DNA from: Neisseria cinerea
GTDB lineage: Bacteria; Pseudomonadota; Gammaproteobacteria; Burkholderiales; Neisseriaceae
Direction of reading: 5' to 3'
NCBI RefSeq assembly: GCF_900475315.1
Contig: NZ_LS483369.1
Location: forward strand, 1,736,001-1,800,000
DNA: 64,000 nucleotides
Positions 1 through 8,256 of the stretch are shown here, one piece after another. Both the position numbers and the translations under genes were made by a program. Within the stretch, counting starts at the first letter, position 1, and every line of letters begins with the position of its first letter. Below the pieces are notes generated by a model that saw only the letters and a list, made by a program, of their open reading frames with translations, ran no database searches and was not told the DNA's origin.

Positions 1-1021
1 CAACGGCGGCTTCGTTGGCGGCGTTCAATACGCAGGGCGCGGCTCCGCCTGCGTTCATGGCTTCATAGGCGAGCCTCAGGCAGGGGAAGCGGTCAAAGTC
101 GGGCTTTTGGAAGGTCAGCGCGGACAATGCGTCGAAATCAAGGTCGCCGACACCCGAATCGATGCGCTCGGGCAAGCCCAAACAATAAGCGATGGGCGTA
201 CGCATATCGGGATTGCCCAGTTGTGCCAACACGGAGCCGTCGCGGTAGCGCACCATGCTGTGTATCACGGATTGCGGATGGATGACGACTTCGAGTTTGT
301 CAGGCGGACAGTTGAACAGCCAATGCGCTTCAATCAGCTCCAAACCTTTGTTCATCATGGTGGCGGAATCGACGGAGATTTTGCGCCCCATGCTCCAATT
401 GGGGTGTTTGACCGCTTGGGCGGGCGTAATGCTGTCGAACGTGCCTAAATCGGTCGTTAAAAACGGGCCGCCGGAAGCGGTCAGGATAATCGAACGGATG
501 CCGTGTTCGTTCAGACGGCCTGTGTAATCGCGCGGCAAAACTTGGAAAATGGCGTTGTGTTCGCTGTCGACGGGCAACACTGCCGCGCCGTTTGCACGGG
601 CGGTTTCCATAAACAACGCGCCGGAAACCACCAACGTCTCTTTGTTCGCCAGATAAATGGTTTTGCCTTTTTGCGCCGCCGCCAGCGCGGAAGGCAGCCC
701 CGCCGCACCGACGATGGCGCACATGACACCGCTGACTTCATCGGCAGACGCAACGTCAACCAATGCCTGCGCGCCGTGTAAAACCTGCGTCGCCGTGCCG
801 TCGCGTTTCAACATGGCTTCAAGCCGGGCGGCATGTTCGGCATCGGCAACGACGGCATATTCGGGGCGGAGCGTTTGACATTGAGCCGCCAGTTTCTCAA
901 CCTGCTTATGCCCCGCCAGCGCGAATACGCGGAATTTTTCGGGATGGCGCGAAACAACGTCCAGCGTGCTTTCGCCTATGCTGCCGGTACTGCCTAATAT
1001 GGTCAGGACTTGTGGTGTCAT
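1..1021 (-). CDS. dxr: 1-deoxy-D-xylulose 5-phosphate reductoisomerase (partial, C-terminus beyond left edge)
   Basis: Catalyses the NADPH-dependent rearrangement and reduction of DXP to MEP, the first committed step of the non-mevalonate isoprenoid pathway, in the cytoplasm. The visible 340 codons start at the ATG whose complement is at 1019-1021. They show the dinucleotide-binding segment [15 protein letters not shown] near residue 8, the ANKETLV segment, the metal-ligand motif [10 protein letters not shown], and the active-site stretch [21 protein letters not shown]. About 55 C-terminal residues of a typical ~395-residue enzyme lie outside the window. It is the last visible gene of frr-uppS-cdsA-dxr; in many proteobacteria rseP and bamA follow. 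No clear Shine-Dalgarno precedes the start. Function is certain from the motifs and context. Confidence 0.96.
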   Translation of the reverse strand, partial: MTPQVLTILGSTGSIGESTLDVVSRHPEKFRVFALAGHKQVEKLAAQCQTLRPEYAVVADAEHAARLEAMLKRDGTATQVLHGAQALVDVASADEVSGVMCAIVGAAGLPSALAAAQKGKTIYLANKETLVVSGALFMETARANGAAVLPVDSEHNAIFQVLPRDYTGRLNEHGIRSIILTASGGPFLTTDLGTFDSITPAQAVKHPNWSMGRKISVDSATMMNKGLELIEAHWLFNCPPDKLEVVIHPQSVIHSMVRYRDGSVLAQLGNPDMRTPIAYCLGLPERIDSGVGDLDFDALSALTFQKPDFDRFPCLRLAYEAMNAGGAAPCVLNAANEAAV

Positions 1022-1043
1022 AATGAGGATAACTTTATACCGG

Positions 1044-1072
1044 ATGCCGTCTGAAGCGTTTTCAGACGGCAT
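1044..1072. terminator. Inverted DUS pair between cdsA and dxr
   Basis: ATGCCGTCTGAA and its complement form a 12-bp stem with a 5-nt loop in the cdsA-dxr gap. Such pairs serve as uptake signal and hairpin. Here it lies inside an apparent operon and has no clear T-run, so readthrough into dxr is likely. Confidence 0.55.
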
Positions 1073-1076
1073 AGAA

Positions 1077-1874
1077 TCAATTTAAAACCGACATCATCGC
1101 CGCATAGACGCTGATGACGGCAATCAGGCTGTCGGTGCGGTCGAACACGCCGCCGTGTCCGGGCAGCAGGTTGCTGCTGTCTTTGATGCCTGCCGCGCGC
1201 TTGAGCCAGCTTTCCAAAAGGTCGCCGCATATGCTGACGACGGTCAGCACCAAACCGATTAACACGGTATCGAACCAGCCTGTATCGAATGCCAGCCAGC
1301 CGGCACCTCGTACGGCAGTCATGTACACTGCCACGCAAATCGCGCCGCCGATTGCGCCTTCCCAGCTCTTGCCGGGGCTGATTGCCGGTGCGATTTTGTG
1401 TTTGCCGAACGCCTTGCCGCTGAAATACGCGCAAACGTCGGCAACCCAGACCAGGCCCATGACGGCGAGCAGCGGCAGGGCATCATCGGGATGCGGGCGC
1501 AGGGATACGAGCGCGAACCAAAACGGCATGACCAGAAGCCAGCCGACGGCATAAACCTGCCAACCGCCGTTGAGCCTCCATTTGAATCTCAACCATAAAG
1601 GCATGATGGCGAGCCAAAATGCCAAAACAACATACCAAACCAAATTAGGCAGCATCCAGCCGCCCGCATAGGCAACCACGCCGAAAACCAAGGTTGCGGC
1701 AAGATAATGGTTGGTTTTGATTTTGCACAAGCCGCCCATACGGGCATATTCCCACAAGGCAATCAGGGCAATCAGTCCGCAAAATGCAGCCCACAACCAT
1801 TGCGGCGCGTAAAACAGCATGCCCAGCATCAGCGGCAGCAGCCACATAGCGGTTATTACCCGTTGTTTCAGCAT
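1077..1874 (-). CDS. cdsA: Phosphatidate cytidylyltransferase
   Basis: Makes CDP-diacylglycerol from phosphatidic acid and CTP, the branch point for phosphatidylethanolamine and phosphatidylglycerol synthesis, in the inner membrane. The 265-residue protein is almost entirely hydrophobic, with several predicted membrane helices from residue 8 onward. It ends with the family signature spanning [19 protein letters not shown] around residues 222-240, including the conserved KD and PGHGG. The length is normal. It lies 2 nt downstream of uppS, which implies translational coupling, and precedes dxr. The order frr-uppS-cdsA-dxr is the classical envelope/isoprenoid cluster. Confidence 0.96.
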   Translation of the reverse strand: MLKQRVITAMWLLPLMLGMLFYAPQWLWAAFCGLIALIALWEYARMGGLCKIKTNHYLAATLVFGVVAYAGGWMLPNLVWYVVLAFWLAIMPLWLRFKWRLNGGWQVYAVGWLLVMPFWFALVSLRPHPDDALPLLAVMGLVWVADVCAYFSGKAFGKHKIAPAISPGKSWEGAIGGAICVAVYMTAVRGAGWLAFDTGWFDTVLIGLVLTVVSICGDLLESWLKRAAGIKDSSNLLPGHGGVFDRTDSLIAVISVYAAMMSVLN

Positions 1875-1876
1875 AT

Positions 1877-2623
1877 TCAGTTCCTTTGCTGTTCGATAGG
1901 CAGTTGCTCGGAGGTGCGTCCGAACCGCCGTTCGCGTTTTTGGAACGAAGCGACGGCATCGTCCAAAGCCTTGCCGTCAAAATCGGGCCACAAAATATCG
2001 GTGAAATACAGTTCGGCATAAGCCATTTGCCAGAGCAGGAAATTACTGATGCGCGTTTCGCCGCCGGTGCGGATGAACAAATCCGGTTCCGGTGCATCGC
2101 CCAGCATCAAGTGTTTCGCCAGCGTGTCTTCCGTAATCTCGGATACGCCTTCGGCAATCAGTTTGTTTGCCGCCTGCAAAATGTCCCAACGTCCGCCGTA
2201 ATCGGCGGCAATGCTCAGGGTCAGGCCGGTATTGTTTGCCGTCAAGGCTTCCGCTTCTTCGATGCCTTGCAGAATCTGCCGATTAAAGCGTTCGCGGCTG
2301 CCCAGTATTTTCAGGCGCATATTGTTTTCGTGCAGACGGCGTACCTGTTTTTGCAAAGCCTGTAAAAACAGCCCCATCAGGAACGAAACTTCGTCTTCGG
2401 GGCGGCGCCAGTTTTCGGTTGAAAAGGCAAACACGGTCAGATATTGCACACCCAGTTTGGCGCAATGCTTCACCATATTTTCCAATGCGTCCAAACCGCG
2501 TTTGTGTCCCATTATGCGCGGGAGAAAACGTTTTTTCGCCCAACGGCCGTTGCCGTCCATAATTACGGCGATATGCTTGGGAATGGCGGTGTGTTCTAAA
2601 ACGGCCTGCGTGCTGCTTTTCAT
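1877..2623 (-). CDS. uppS: Undecaprenyl diphosphate synthase (cis-prenyltransferase)
   Basis: Adds isoprene units to farnesyl diphosphate to make C55-PP, the lipid carrier for peptidoglycan and surface glycans. The chosen ATG (complement 2621-2623) gives 248 residues and is preceded by GAAAGGCAG; an upstream in-frame start would add nine residues that lack similarity to the family. Motifs: HIAVIMDGNGRWAKKR with the catalytic Asp at residue 23, and the C-terminal substrate signature RTGGETRISNFLLWQ with FTDILWPDF. It sits between frr and cdsA and shares their strand. Confidence 0.95.
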   Translation of the reverse strand: MKSSTQAVLEHTAIPKHIAVIMDGNGRWAKKRFLPRIMGHKRGLDALENMVKHCAKLGVQYLTVFAFSTENWRRPEDEVSFLMGLFLQALQKQVRRLHENNMRLKILGSRERFNRQILQGIEEAEALTANNTGLTLSIAADYGGRWDILQAANKLIAEGVSEITEDTLAKHLMLGDAPEPDLFIRTGGETRISNFLLWQMAYAELYFTDILWPDFDGKALDDAVASFQKRERRFGRTSEQLPIEQQRN

Positions 2624-2638
2624 GTCTGCCTTTCGCGG

Positions 2639-2669
2639 TTCGGCGTTCAAATGCCGTCTGAACGCCGAA
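2639..2669. other. DUS in the loop of a 10-bp hairpin between frr and uppS
   Basis: TTCGGCGTTC and GAACGCCGAA pair across a loop that contains most of an ATGCCGTCTGAA element. Unlike the usual arrangement, the uptake sequence is mainly in the loop instead of being the stem. Confidence 0.5.
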
Positions 2670-2678
2670 CCGTGCAGG

Positions 2679-3236
2679 TTAAATTGCCATCAAATCTTCT
2701 TCTTTGGCAGTCAGGAGTTTGTCGGCTTCGGTAATGTATTTGTCGGTCAGTTTTTGAACCGCTTCTTCGCCGCGACGTGCCTCGTCTTCGGAAATTTCTT
2801 TGTCTTTGAGGAGTTTTTTGATGTGGTCGTTGGCATCGCGGCGCACGTTGCGGATGGAGACGCGGCCTTCTTCCGCTTCGCCGCGTACGACTTTAATCAG
2901 GTCTTTGCGGCGTTCCTCGGTCAGCATGGGCATCGGTACGCGGATCAAATCGCCGACGGCTGCCGGGTTCAGTCCCAAGTTTGAATCGCGGATGGCTTTC
3001 TCGACTTTGGCAGCCATATTGCTTTCAAACGGTTTCACGCCGATGGTGCGCGCGTCCAGAAGCGTTACGTTGGCAACTTGGCTGACGGGGACCATGCTGC
3101 CCCAGTATTCGACTTCCACTTGGTCGAGCAGGCCGGTATGCGCGCGGCCGGTACGCACTTTCGCCAGATTTTCTTTCAGTACTTCGACCGAACGCTGCAT
3201 CTTGCCTTCGGCTGTTTTTTGAATATCGTTGATCAT
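2679..3236 (-). CDS. frr: Ribosome recycling factor
   Basis: Works with EF-G to split post-termination ribosomes. The ATG with complement 3234-3236 gives 185 residues, the family length, starting [14 protein letters not shown]. Further upstream in-frame codons encode no conserved sequence. Typical RRF segments are visible: [20 protein letters not shown], the LTEERRKDL segment and the [15 protein letters not shown] helix near the C-terminus. AAAGAA upstream can act as ribosome binding site. It is the first gene of the frr-uppS-cdsA-dxr run. The usual partner pyrH is not immediately upstream. Confidence 0.97.
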   Translation of the reverse strand: MINDIQKTAEGKMQRSVEVLKENLAKVRTGRAHTGLLDQVEVEYWGSMVPVSQVANVTLLDARTIGVKPFESNMAAKVEKAIRDSNLGLNPAAVGDLIRVPMPMLTEERRKDLIKVVRGEAEEGRVSIRNVRRDANDHIKKLLKDKEISEDEARRGEEAVQKLTDKYITEADKLLTAKEEDLMAI

Positions 3237-3270
3237 ATTGTTCTTTCGGTAAGATAAGGTAAGCGGGCAG

Positions 3271-3303
3271 CCGTCTGAAACGCGCTTCAAACCTTTCAGA
3301 CGG
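3271..3303. terminator. Inverted DUS pair upstream of frr
   Basis: CCGTCTGAAA and TTTCAGACGG face each other across about 13 nt in the frr leader; the right copy is a full AT-DUS. Confidence 0.45.
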
Positions 3304-3368
3304 CATGAAAACTGTTAACTGCGAATAGTACCGTTATTCGGGCATGACGACAAGGTAGGCGGATTGGG

Positions 3369-3405
3369 GATGCCGTCTGAAGCGGTAGGCGTTTCAGACG
3401 GCATC
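3369..3405 (-). terminator. Inverted DUS terminator of the FUSC gene
   Basis: GATGCCGTCTGAA and TTCAGACGGCATC form a 13-bp stem with an 11-nt loop, 12 nt beyond the stop of the minus-strand FUSC gene. Confidence 0.6.
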
Positions 3406-3416
3406 GTGTTTGACCG

Positions 3417-4544
3417 TCAACTGTGTTCCCGTGTTTCAAGCAGGCTTTGGCGCAGGTGTTGGCGTTCGTGGGCATCCAGCCATTTGCGGCGGGTGCGTTG
3501 CAGCAGGATGACGAGGGCGGAAATTTCCTGACGCATATTGGTGCTGAGCCAGAGGAAGCCCTGCCATTGGTAGTGGAGGTGTTCGGCGAGGGCTTCCAGT
3601 TCGGGGTTGATGGCGGTGTCGATGCGGATGCGGCGGGCGTGTCTGCCGTTGATAAGGGCGACGGTTTGTTGCAGGTCGGTTTGGAGCAGGGTGAAGTGGC
3701 GGTCGAGCAGCCGGATTTCACTGCTGTTGAGTTTGGGAGATTGCAGCTTGGCGGCGGTGGTCAGGAGCAGCTCGGTGGTGTTGACGATTTTACGGTGGGC
3801 GTGCTGCATGGCTTCCATCATGGCGGGGTTGATGCGGCTTTCGCCCGATGTGGCGGCGAGGTGGCTGCGGCTTTTGACCATGCGTGCGTTGATTTGGCGC
3901 ATTTTCGCCATGTTCTCTTCGAGGCGTTCGCGGGTCATGCGCCTGCCGTTGCTGATTTCGGCAATCATTTTGCTGCAGTCGGTCAGGTTGTCGGCAAGCA
4001 TGAAACGCCACATCAGTGTGGATTTCAGCGGCAGAAGTTTGGCGGCGGCGATGGCAATGGCGGCGCCGATGAGGACGTTCATGGCGCGCATGAGTCCGCT
4101 GTCGAGCCATTCGTTGCCGTTGTCGCCGATGAGCATGCACATGGTCAGTCCGGCCAGCATGGGGACGTAACCGTTTTTGCCGACCGCCGCCCAACCGGCC
4201 AGTGCGCTTGCCGTGCCGACGGTAAGGTAGAAGAGGAGGTTGTCGTGGAAATAATGCTGGTTAAGCCATAAGACGCTCAAACCCGCGCCTAGGCCGATAA
4301 CTGTGCCGAGCATGCGTTCCACCGCCTTGGAGTAAATGGCTCCTTGGAACTGGAGCATGCCGAGGACGACGAAGACGGTCATGCCTATCCATTCGCCGTG
4401 TTGGAGGTGGAACATCCGGGCGGTGGCGGTGGCGAACAGGACGGCTCCGCCGAGCCGGACGGAGTGGATGAGGCGGCGGTAGCGGTAGCGTTCGTAGGAG
4501 TTGAGCCAGCGGCTGGAAAGGCGGTTGCGTTGTGAGGTGTTCAT
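3417..4544 (-). CDS. FUSC-family inner-membrane protein (putative aromatic-acid exporter)
   Basis: 375 residues. The N-terminal half (about residues 28-165) is a block of hydrophobic helices, including LGGAVLFATATARMF, MTVFVVLGMLQFQG and PMLAGLTMCMLIGDNG. The C-terminal half is soluble and helical, with repeated RxL/ExL heptad-like stretches. This layout matches the FUSC (fusaric-acid-resistance-like, YccS/AaeB-related) family, whose members are thought to export aromatic acids or other small organics with a periplasmic adaptor. The protein is shorter than AaeB/YccS (~650-700 residues), so it carries only one membrane half. No adaptor gene is adjacent. The substrate cannot be inferred. Confidence 0.75.
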   Translation of the reverse strand: MNTSQRNRLSSRWLNSYERYRYRRLIHSVRLGGAVLFATATARMFHLQHGEWIGMTVFVVLGMLQFQGAIYSKAVERMLGTVIGLGAGLSVLWLNQHYFHDNLLFYLTVGTASALAGWAAVGKNGYVPMLAGLTMCMLIGDNGNEWLDSGLMRAMNVLIGAAIAIAAAKLLPLKSTLMWRFMLADNLTDCSKMIAEISNGRRMTRERLEENMAKMRQINARMVKSRSHLAATSGESRINPAMMEAMQHAHRKIVNTTELLLTTAAKLQSPKLNSSEIRLLDRHFTLLQTDLQQTVALINGRHARRIRIDTAINPELEALAEHLHYQWQGFLWLSTNMRQEISALVILLQRTRRKWLDAHERQHLRQSLLETREHS

Positions 4545-4617
4545 ATCGGTTGCCGTCTGAAGCGGAAATGTGAAAAAGCACAGGCTTCCCGGGGAAGGGA
4601 GGGTCTGTGCTTGGTAT

Positions 4618-4693
4618 TGGTGCCGGAGAAGGGAATCGAACCCCCGACCTTCGCGTTACGAATGCGCTGCTCTACCGACTGAGCTACACCGGC
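4618..4693 (-). tRNA. tRNA-Thr (anticodon CGT)
   Basis: The complementary strand reads as a 76-nt cloverleaf with encoded CCA: acceptor GCCGGTG, D-arm GCTC..GAGC, anticodon loop TTCGTAA (anticodon CGT), T-arm with GGTTCGATTCC. Bases 6/67 (T-T) and 31/39 (A-C) do not pair, which is unusual but the overall fold is clear. It closely resembles enteric thrW. Confidence 0.93.
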
Positions 4694-4703
4694 TTTTTTC
4701 GTT

Positions 4704-4732
4704 ATGATATATATGAACGGTTGTTTCTGCAA
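4704..4732 (-). promoter_or_regulatory. Probable promoter of tRNA-Thr
   Basis: On the complementary strand TTGCAG and TATCAT are separated by exactly 17 nt and end 10 nt before the mature tRNA 5' end. Confidence 0.55.
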
Positions 4733-4797
4733 CTTTTTGGGCTGCTGGCAAAGTTTTGCACGTTATAATGCGGTTTGCTTCGTGAGGAGGGTCGGTG

Positions 4798-5283
4798 ATG
4801 TATGTGAACGAGAAATATCCCTATGCGGCTTTGTTTGCGGGGTTGGTGTTTTTGACGCTGCCGTTCGCACTGTCGGTGCATGATGCCTTGGCATTTGTGT
4901 TCGGACGGACGGGGTTGCTGGTGTCGGTGTCGGACGGCGGATTCGGCTGGCGTGGCGGTTGGGACGGCGTGGCGTGGTTTGTGTATGGCGTGTTTGCGTT
5001 TTTGAACCTGGTCGTGTCGGCGGGTCTGACGAAGCTGGCGTATAAGAAGATGATGCGGCGGCATTCCCGTTACGCGCTGTTTCTGTCGGGCGTGGCGGCT
5101 TGCGCGGCGGCGGCGGTGGCTTGGATTTTCGAGCTGTTGTTGGGCAGTGCCGCCTTGGGCGGGCTGCGCGGGGAGGCGGTGTTGGAATATGCGTTTGCCG
5201 TGTGGCTGGTGGCGATGCTGACGCTGCCCAAACGCTTGACGCGCGCGCCGGTGCAGCCGGTGGTGTTTCACAGGAAAAAATAG
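4798..5283 (+). CDS. Hypothetical small inner-membrane protein
   Basis: 161 residues with about four hydrophobic segments: PYAALFAGLVFLTLPFAL near residue 8, VAWFVYGVFAFLNLVVSAG near 60, ALFLSGVAACAAAAVAWIF near 98, and VLEYAFAVWLVAMLTL near 130. It ends in a basic tail, FHRKK. I do not recognise a family. The ATG at 4798 is preferred over the GTG directly before it, because GAGGAGG ends 7 nt upstream. It is followed by an inverted-DUS terminator and then rsmG on the same strand. A TATAAT at 4764-4769 could be its -10 box, but no good -35 is visible. Confidence 0.7.
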   Translation: MYVNEKYPYAALFAGLVFLTLPFALSVHDALAFVFGRTGLLVSVSDGGFGWRGGWDGVAWFVYGVFAFLNLVVSAGLTKLAYKKMMRRHSRYALFLSGVAACAAAAVAWIFELLLGSAALGGLRGEAVLEYAFAVWLVAMLTLPKRLTRAPVQPVVFHRKK

Positions 5284-5296
5284 GTTGGAACGTGAA

Positions 5297-5335
5297 ATGC
5301 CGTCTGAAACGCCGAGACGCGGTTTCAGACGGCAT
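5297..5335 (+). terminator. Inverted DUS terminator
   Basis: ATGCCGTCTGAAAC pairs with GTTTCAGACGGCAT and is followed by GTTTTT; it ends the small membrane-protein gene. Confidence 0.7.
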
Positions 5336-5379
5336 GTTTTTCCGTTAACATTACGCCTGAACATGGACAGGATAGGGAT

Positions 5380-6003
5380 ATGGAACGCAAAGAACGCCTG
5401 CAATCGGGTATCGCCGCATTGGGTTTGGATATTTCCGCAGCGGCACAGGACAGGCTTTTGGCCTATGTGGATTTGTTGAAAAAGTGGAACAAAACCTACA
5501 ATCTGACCGCCCTGCGCGACGAGGAAAAAATGATTGTCCATCATCTTTTGGACAGCCTGACGCTGCTGCCCCATATCGAGGGTGTGCAAACGATGCTGGA
5601 TGTCGGTTCGGGTGGCGGCCAGCCCGGCATTCCGGCGGCGGTGTGCCGTCCGGATGTGCAGATAACCCTTTTGGATGCGAATACGAAGAAAACGGCTTTT
5701 TTACAGCAGGCGGTTATCGAGTTGGGGTTGGACAATGTGCGCGTGGTATCCGGACGCGTGGAGGCGGTTTCGGACGTGCGTGCCGACGTGATTACCAGCC
5801 GTGCGTTTGCAGAACTGGCGGATTTTGTGTCGTGGACGGGGCATCTGTTGAAAGACGGCGGATACTGGGCGGCGATGAAGGGCGTATATCCGCAGGAAGA
5901 AATCGGCCGCCTGCCCGCCGGTGTTTTTGTAGAAAAAGTGGTGAAGGCCGATGTGCCGGATTTGGACGCGGAACGCCATATCGCCATCATTCGTAAACGC
6001 TGA
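5380..6003 (+). CDS. rsmG: 16S rRNA (guanine527-N7)-methyltransferase RsmG
   Basis: SAM-dependent methylation of G527 in the 530 loop of 16S rRNA (formerly GidB). 207 residues, the usual length. The SAM-binding motif MLDVGSGGGQPGIP lies at residues 72-85, followed by the acidic strand end TLLDANTKKTAFL and the ITSRAFA motif of the GidB family. The N-terminal segment LKKWNKTYNLTA is also diagnostic. It is followed about 100 nt later by parA on the same strand, the common rsmG-parA order near replication origins. Its common partner mnmG lies 2.3 kb away on the other strand. Confidence 0.97.
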   Translation: MERKERLQSGIAALGLDISAAAQDRLLAYVDLLKKWNKTYNLTALRDEEKMIVHHLLDSLTLLPHIEGVQTMLDVGSGGGQPGIPAAVCRPDVQITLLDANTKKTAFLQQAVIELGLDNVRVVSGRVEAVSDVRADVITSRAFAELADFVSWTGHLLKDGGYWAAMKGVYPQEEIGRLPAGVFVEKVVKADVPDLDAERHIAIIRKR

Positions 6004-6105
6004 CCGCACGTCGGTCGGTATGAATACCTTTTTGGTGCGGATAACGGTAAAATTCCGCATAGTTTTTCTTTTTTCAATTTATTTAGACGGGATATAGGTC
6101 GGTAC

Positions 6106-6879
6106 ATGAGTGCGAACATCCTTGCCATCGCCAATCAGAAGGGCGGTGTGGGTAAAACGACGACGACGGTCAATTTGGCGGCTTCGCTGGCATCGCGCGG
6201 CAAACGTGTGTTGGTGGTCGATTTGGATCCGCAGGGTAATGCGACGACGGGCAGCGGTATCGACAAGGCAAGTTTGGAATCCGGTGTTTATCAGGTCGTA
6301 CTGGGCGATGCGGACGTGCAGTCGGCGACGGTACGCAGCAAAGAGGGCGGATACGCTGTGTTGGGTGCGAACCGCGCGCTTGCCGGTGCGGAAATCGAGC
6401 TGGTGCAGGAAATCGCCCGGGAAGTGCGTTTGAAAAACGCGCTCAAGGCAGTGGCGGAAGATTACGACTTTATCCTGATCGACTGTCCGCCTTCGCTGAC
6501 GCTGTTGACGCTTAACGGGCTGGTGGCGGCGGGCGGCGTGATTGTGCCGATGTTGTGCGAATATTACGCGCTTGAGGGGATTTCCGATTTGATTGCGACC
6601 GTGCGCAAAATCCGTCAGGCGGTCAATCCCGATTTGGACATCACGGGCATCGTGCGTACGATGTACGACAGCCGCAGCAGGCTGGTTGCAGAAGTCAGCG
6701 AACAGTTGCGCAGCCATTTCGGGGATTTGCTTTTTGAAACCGTCATCCCGCGCAATATCCGCCTTGCGGAAGCGCCGAGCCACGGTATGCCGGTTATGGC
6801 TTATGATGCGCAGGCAAAGGGTACCAAGGCGTATCTTGCCTTGGCGGACGAGCTGATGGCGAGGGTGTCGGAAAAATAG
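6106..6879 (+). CDS. parA: ParA/Soj-family chromosome-partitioning ATPase
   Basis: ATPase that moves ParB-bound origin regions by nucleoid-dependent gradients. 257 residues. The deviant Walker A motif KGGVGKTTTTVNLA is at residues 12-25, Walker A' DLDPQGNATTG follows near 41, and Walker B FILIDCPPSLTLL near 125. It lies downstream of rsmG, as in many chromosomes near oriC. No parB follows directly: the gene ends in a DUS terminator and the next gene is on the opposite strand. It could also be an orphan MinD/ParA family member, but the length and neighbourhood favour Soj. Confidence 0.93.
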   Translation: MSANILAIANQKGGVGKTTTTVNLAASLASRGKRVLVVDLDPQGNATTGSGIDKASLESGVYQVVLGDADVQSATVRSKEGGYAVLGANRALAGAEIELVQEIAREVRLKNALKAVAEDYDFILIDCPPSLTLLTLNGLVAAGGVIVPMLCEYYALEGISDLIATVRKIRQAVNPDLDITGIVRTMYDSRSRLVAEVSEQLRSHFGDLLFETVIPRNIRLAEAPSHGMPVMAYDAQAKGTKAYLALADELMARVSEK

Positions 6880-6970
6880 GTAAATCCAAATCAGGATATC
6901 CGTGGCGTTATTTTTGTCCGTACCGAAATACCGGTGCCTTGATGTTTTTTAGCGGTGTGCATGAATATAA

Positions 6971-7002
6971 AAAATGCCGTCTGAAGTTCAGACGGCATTT
7001 TT
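6971..7002. terminator. Bidirectional inverted-DUS terminator between parA and the lipoprotein gene
   Basis: AAAATGCCGTCTGAA and TTCAGACGGCATTTT form a 15-bp stem. Poly-A and poly-T flanks suit termination in both directions, matching the convergent genes. Confidence 0.75.
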
Positions 7003-7019
7003 GTTTTTGAAAACGGTGG

Positions 7020-7505
7020 TTACGGTTTTTTGGGAAGCGGTTTATCGCAATGACCTGAAACAGCCAAATTCAGTTTTGAGATTGCTGCTTTGCCTGTTGT
7101 TTCGTCTACTTCTTCCAAGTTTGCACCGCCTACGAATACGCCCAATTTAATATATTGACGGATAAAGTGATTTTTCCCTGAAATAGCGTTTAGGGTAAGT
7201 AGGTTTTCTGAAAATTCAGATTCGGTTGCCAGTATATGGGGTTTGTCCCCATCGACTTCCGTATAAAAAAATACTTTGTCGGCTGATTCCCCCAAACAGT
7301 TTCCGTCAACATAAATATCTTTTTTCAAAGCCTTGCCTACAAAGCTGTCGCGATAGACATACACCCCTGATTTGCCGGTTGATGGAGGGTTGAAACGTTT
7401 GATTTGTTCAGATGTCTGTGTATCTGCCATTGGAACTGATGCACAGCCGGCTATTATAAGTGCAGTCATCAACGTGGCGGCAAAAGCTATATTTTTTGTA
7501 CCCAT
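7020..7505 (-). CDS. Lipoprotein, DUF2846-like
   Basis: 161 residues starting at the ATG with complement 7503-7505, preceded by GGAAAG at a good distance. The type II signal peptide has the lipobox LIIAGC, so the mature protein starts at Cys about residue 19. The rest resembles the DUF2846 family: GKSGVYVYRDSFVGKALKKDIYVDG and a short DGDK turn, a small beta-rich periplasmic domain of unknown role. It is convergent with parA and upstream of nothing on its own strand until the window's next block, so it is probably monocistronic. No function should be assumed. Confidence 0.75.
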   Translation of the reverse strand: MGTKNIAFAATLMTALIIAGCASVPMADTQTSEQIKRFNPPSTGKSGVYVYRDSFVGKALKKDIYVDGNCLGESADKVFFYTEVDGDKPHILATESEFSENLLTLNAISGKNHFIRQYIKLGVFVGGANLEEVDETTGKAAISKLNLAVSGHCDKPLPKKP

Positions 7506-7605
7506 TATATTTTCTTTCCAGTTCGGTTTGATATTTGGAGATATTATCTTCAAAGAATACTGTTTTCAATACTAAAACAGTTTCGAATCGAACTGTTGGT
7601 ATTAT

Positions 7606-8190
7606 TTAAAACAACGACTGCTGCGAGAGTAGGTTTCTGACGGGAGCGAAGTCTCGGCGGTGTTCGGGCAGCACGCCGTATTGTTTGAGGGCTTCCAGAT
7701 GCTGCTTTGTGCCGTAACCTTTGTGTTTGTCGAAACCGTATTGGGGATGGCGTTGCGCCAGTGCGTACATTTCTGCATCGCGTGCGGTCTTTGCCAAAAC
7801 GGATGCGGCGGAGATTTCGATGATTTTGCTGTCGCCTTTGACGACGGCTTCGGCAGGGATGCCTAAATGTTCTGGAATGCGGTTGCCGTCGATGAATATT
7901 TTTTCGGGACGCACAGCCAAACCGTCAACGGCGCGTTTCATGGCGAGCATGGTGGCGTGCAGGATGTTGAGGCTTGCGATTTCTTCGGGCGTGGCGGCGG
8001 CGACGTGCCACGCGGCCGCCTGATCTTTAATCATTTCGGCAAGCGCGTCGCGTTTTTTCTCGCTGAGTTTTTTGGAGTCGGTCAGTCCGGGCAGGTCGAA
8101 TGTTTCCGGAAGGATGACGGCGGCGGCAAACACGCTGCCGACTAAAGGTCCGCGTCCTGCCTCGTCCACGCCGGCGGTCAGTATGTGCAT
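7606..8190 (-). CDS. rnhB: Ribonuclease HII
   Basis: Removes ribonucleotides and RNA primers from RNA-DNA hybrids. 194 residues. The N-terminal catalytic pair is in [15 protein letters not shown] (Asp and Glu at residues 8-9), the third acidic site is in the FIDGNR segment, and the [11 protein letters not shown] region is typical for type 2 RNase H. It starts close to an 18-bp DUS hairpin separating it from mnmG upstream. Both run on the minus strand but are probably separate transcripts. Confidence 0.96.
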   Translation of the reverse strand: MHILTAGVDEAGRGPLVGSVFAAAVILPETFDLPGLTDSKKLSEKKRDALAEMIKDQAAAWHVAAATPEEIASLNILHATMLAMKRAVDGLAVRPEKIFIDGNRIPEHLGIPAEAVVKGDSKIIEISAASVLAKTARDAEMYALAQRHPQYGFDKHKGYGTKQHLEALKQYGVLPEHRRDFAPVRNLLSQQSLF

Positions 8191-8208
8191 GATGTTTCCT
8201 GTCGGGAT

Positions 8209-8249
8209 GGTACGATGCCGTCTGAAAGGGCTTCAGACGGCATCGTACC
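8209..8249 (-). terminator. Extended DUS terminator of mnmG
   Basis: An 18-bp perfect stem (GGTACGATGCCGTCTGAA and its complement) with a 5-nt loop. The stem is extended beyond the DUS by six base pairs. It lies directly after the mnmG stop. Confidence 0.75.
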
Positions 8250-8256
8250 GATGTGT

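Noticed and set aside
3423-4271. 282-codon plus-strand open frame opposite the FUSC gene
   Set aside because: Shadow frame; the minus-strand frame has coherent membrane helices and the plus-strand frame does not.
4541-4732. Small minus-strand open frame spanning tRNA-Thr
   Set aside because: Overlaps the whole tRNA gene; the peptide is a translation of the tRNA.
4761-4770. TATAAT before the small membrane-protein gene as a complete promoter
   Set aside because: No -35 at acceptable spacing, so it is only mentioned with the gene.
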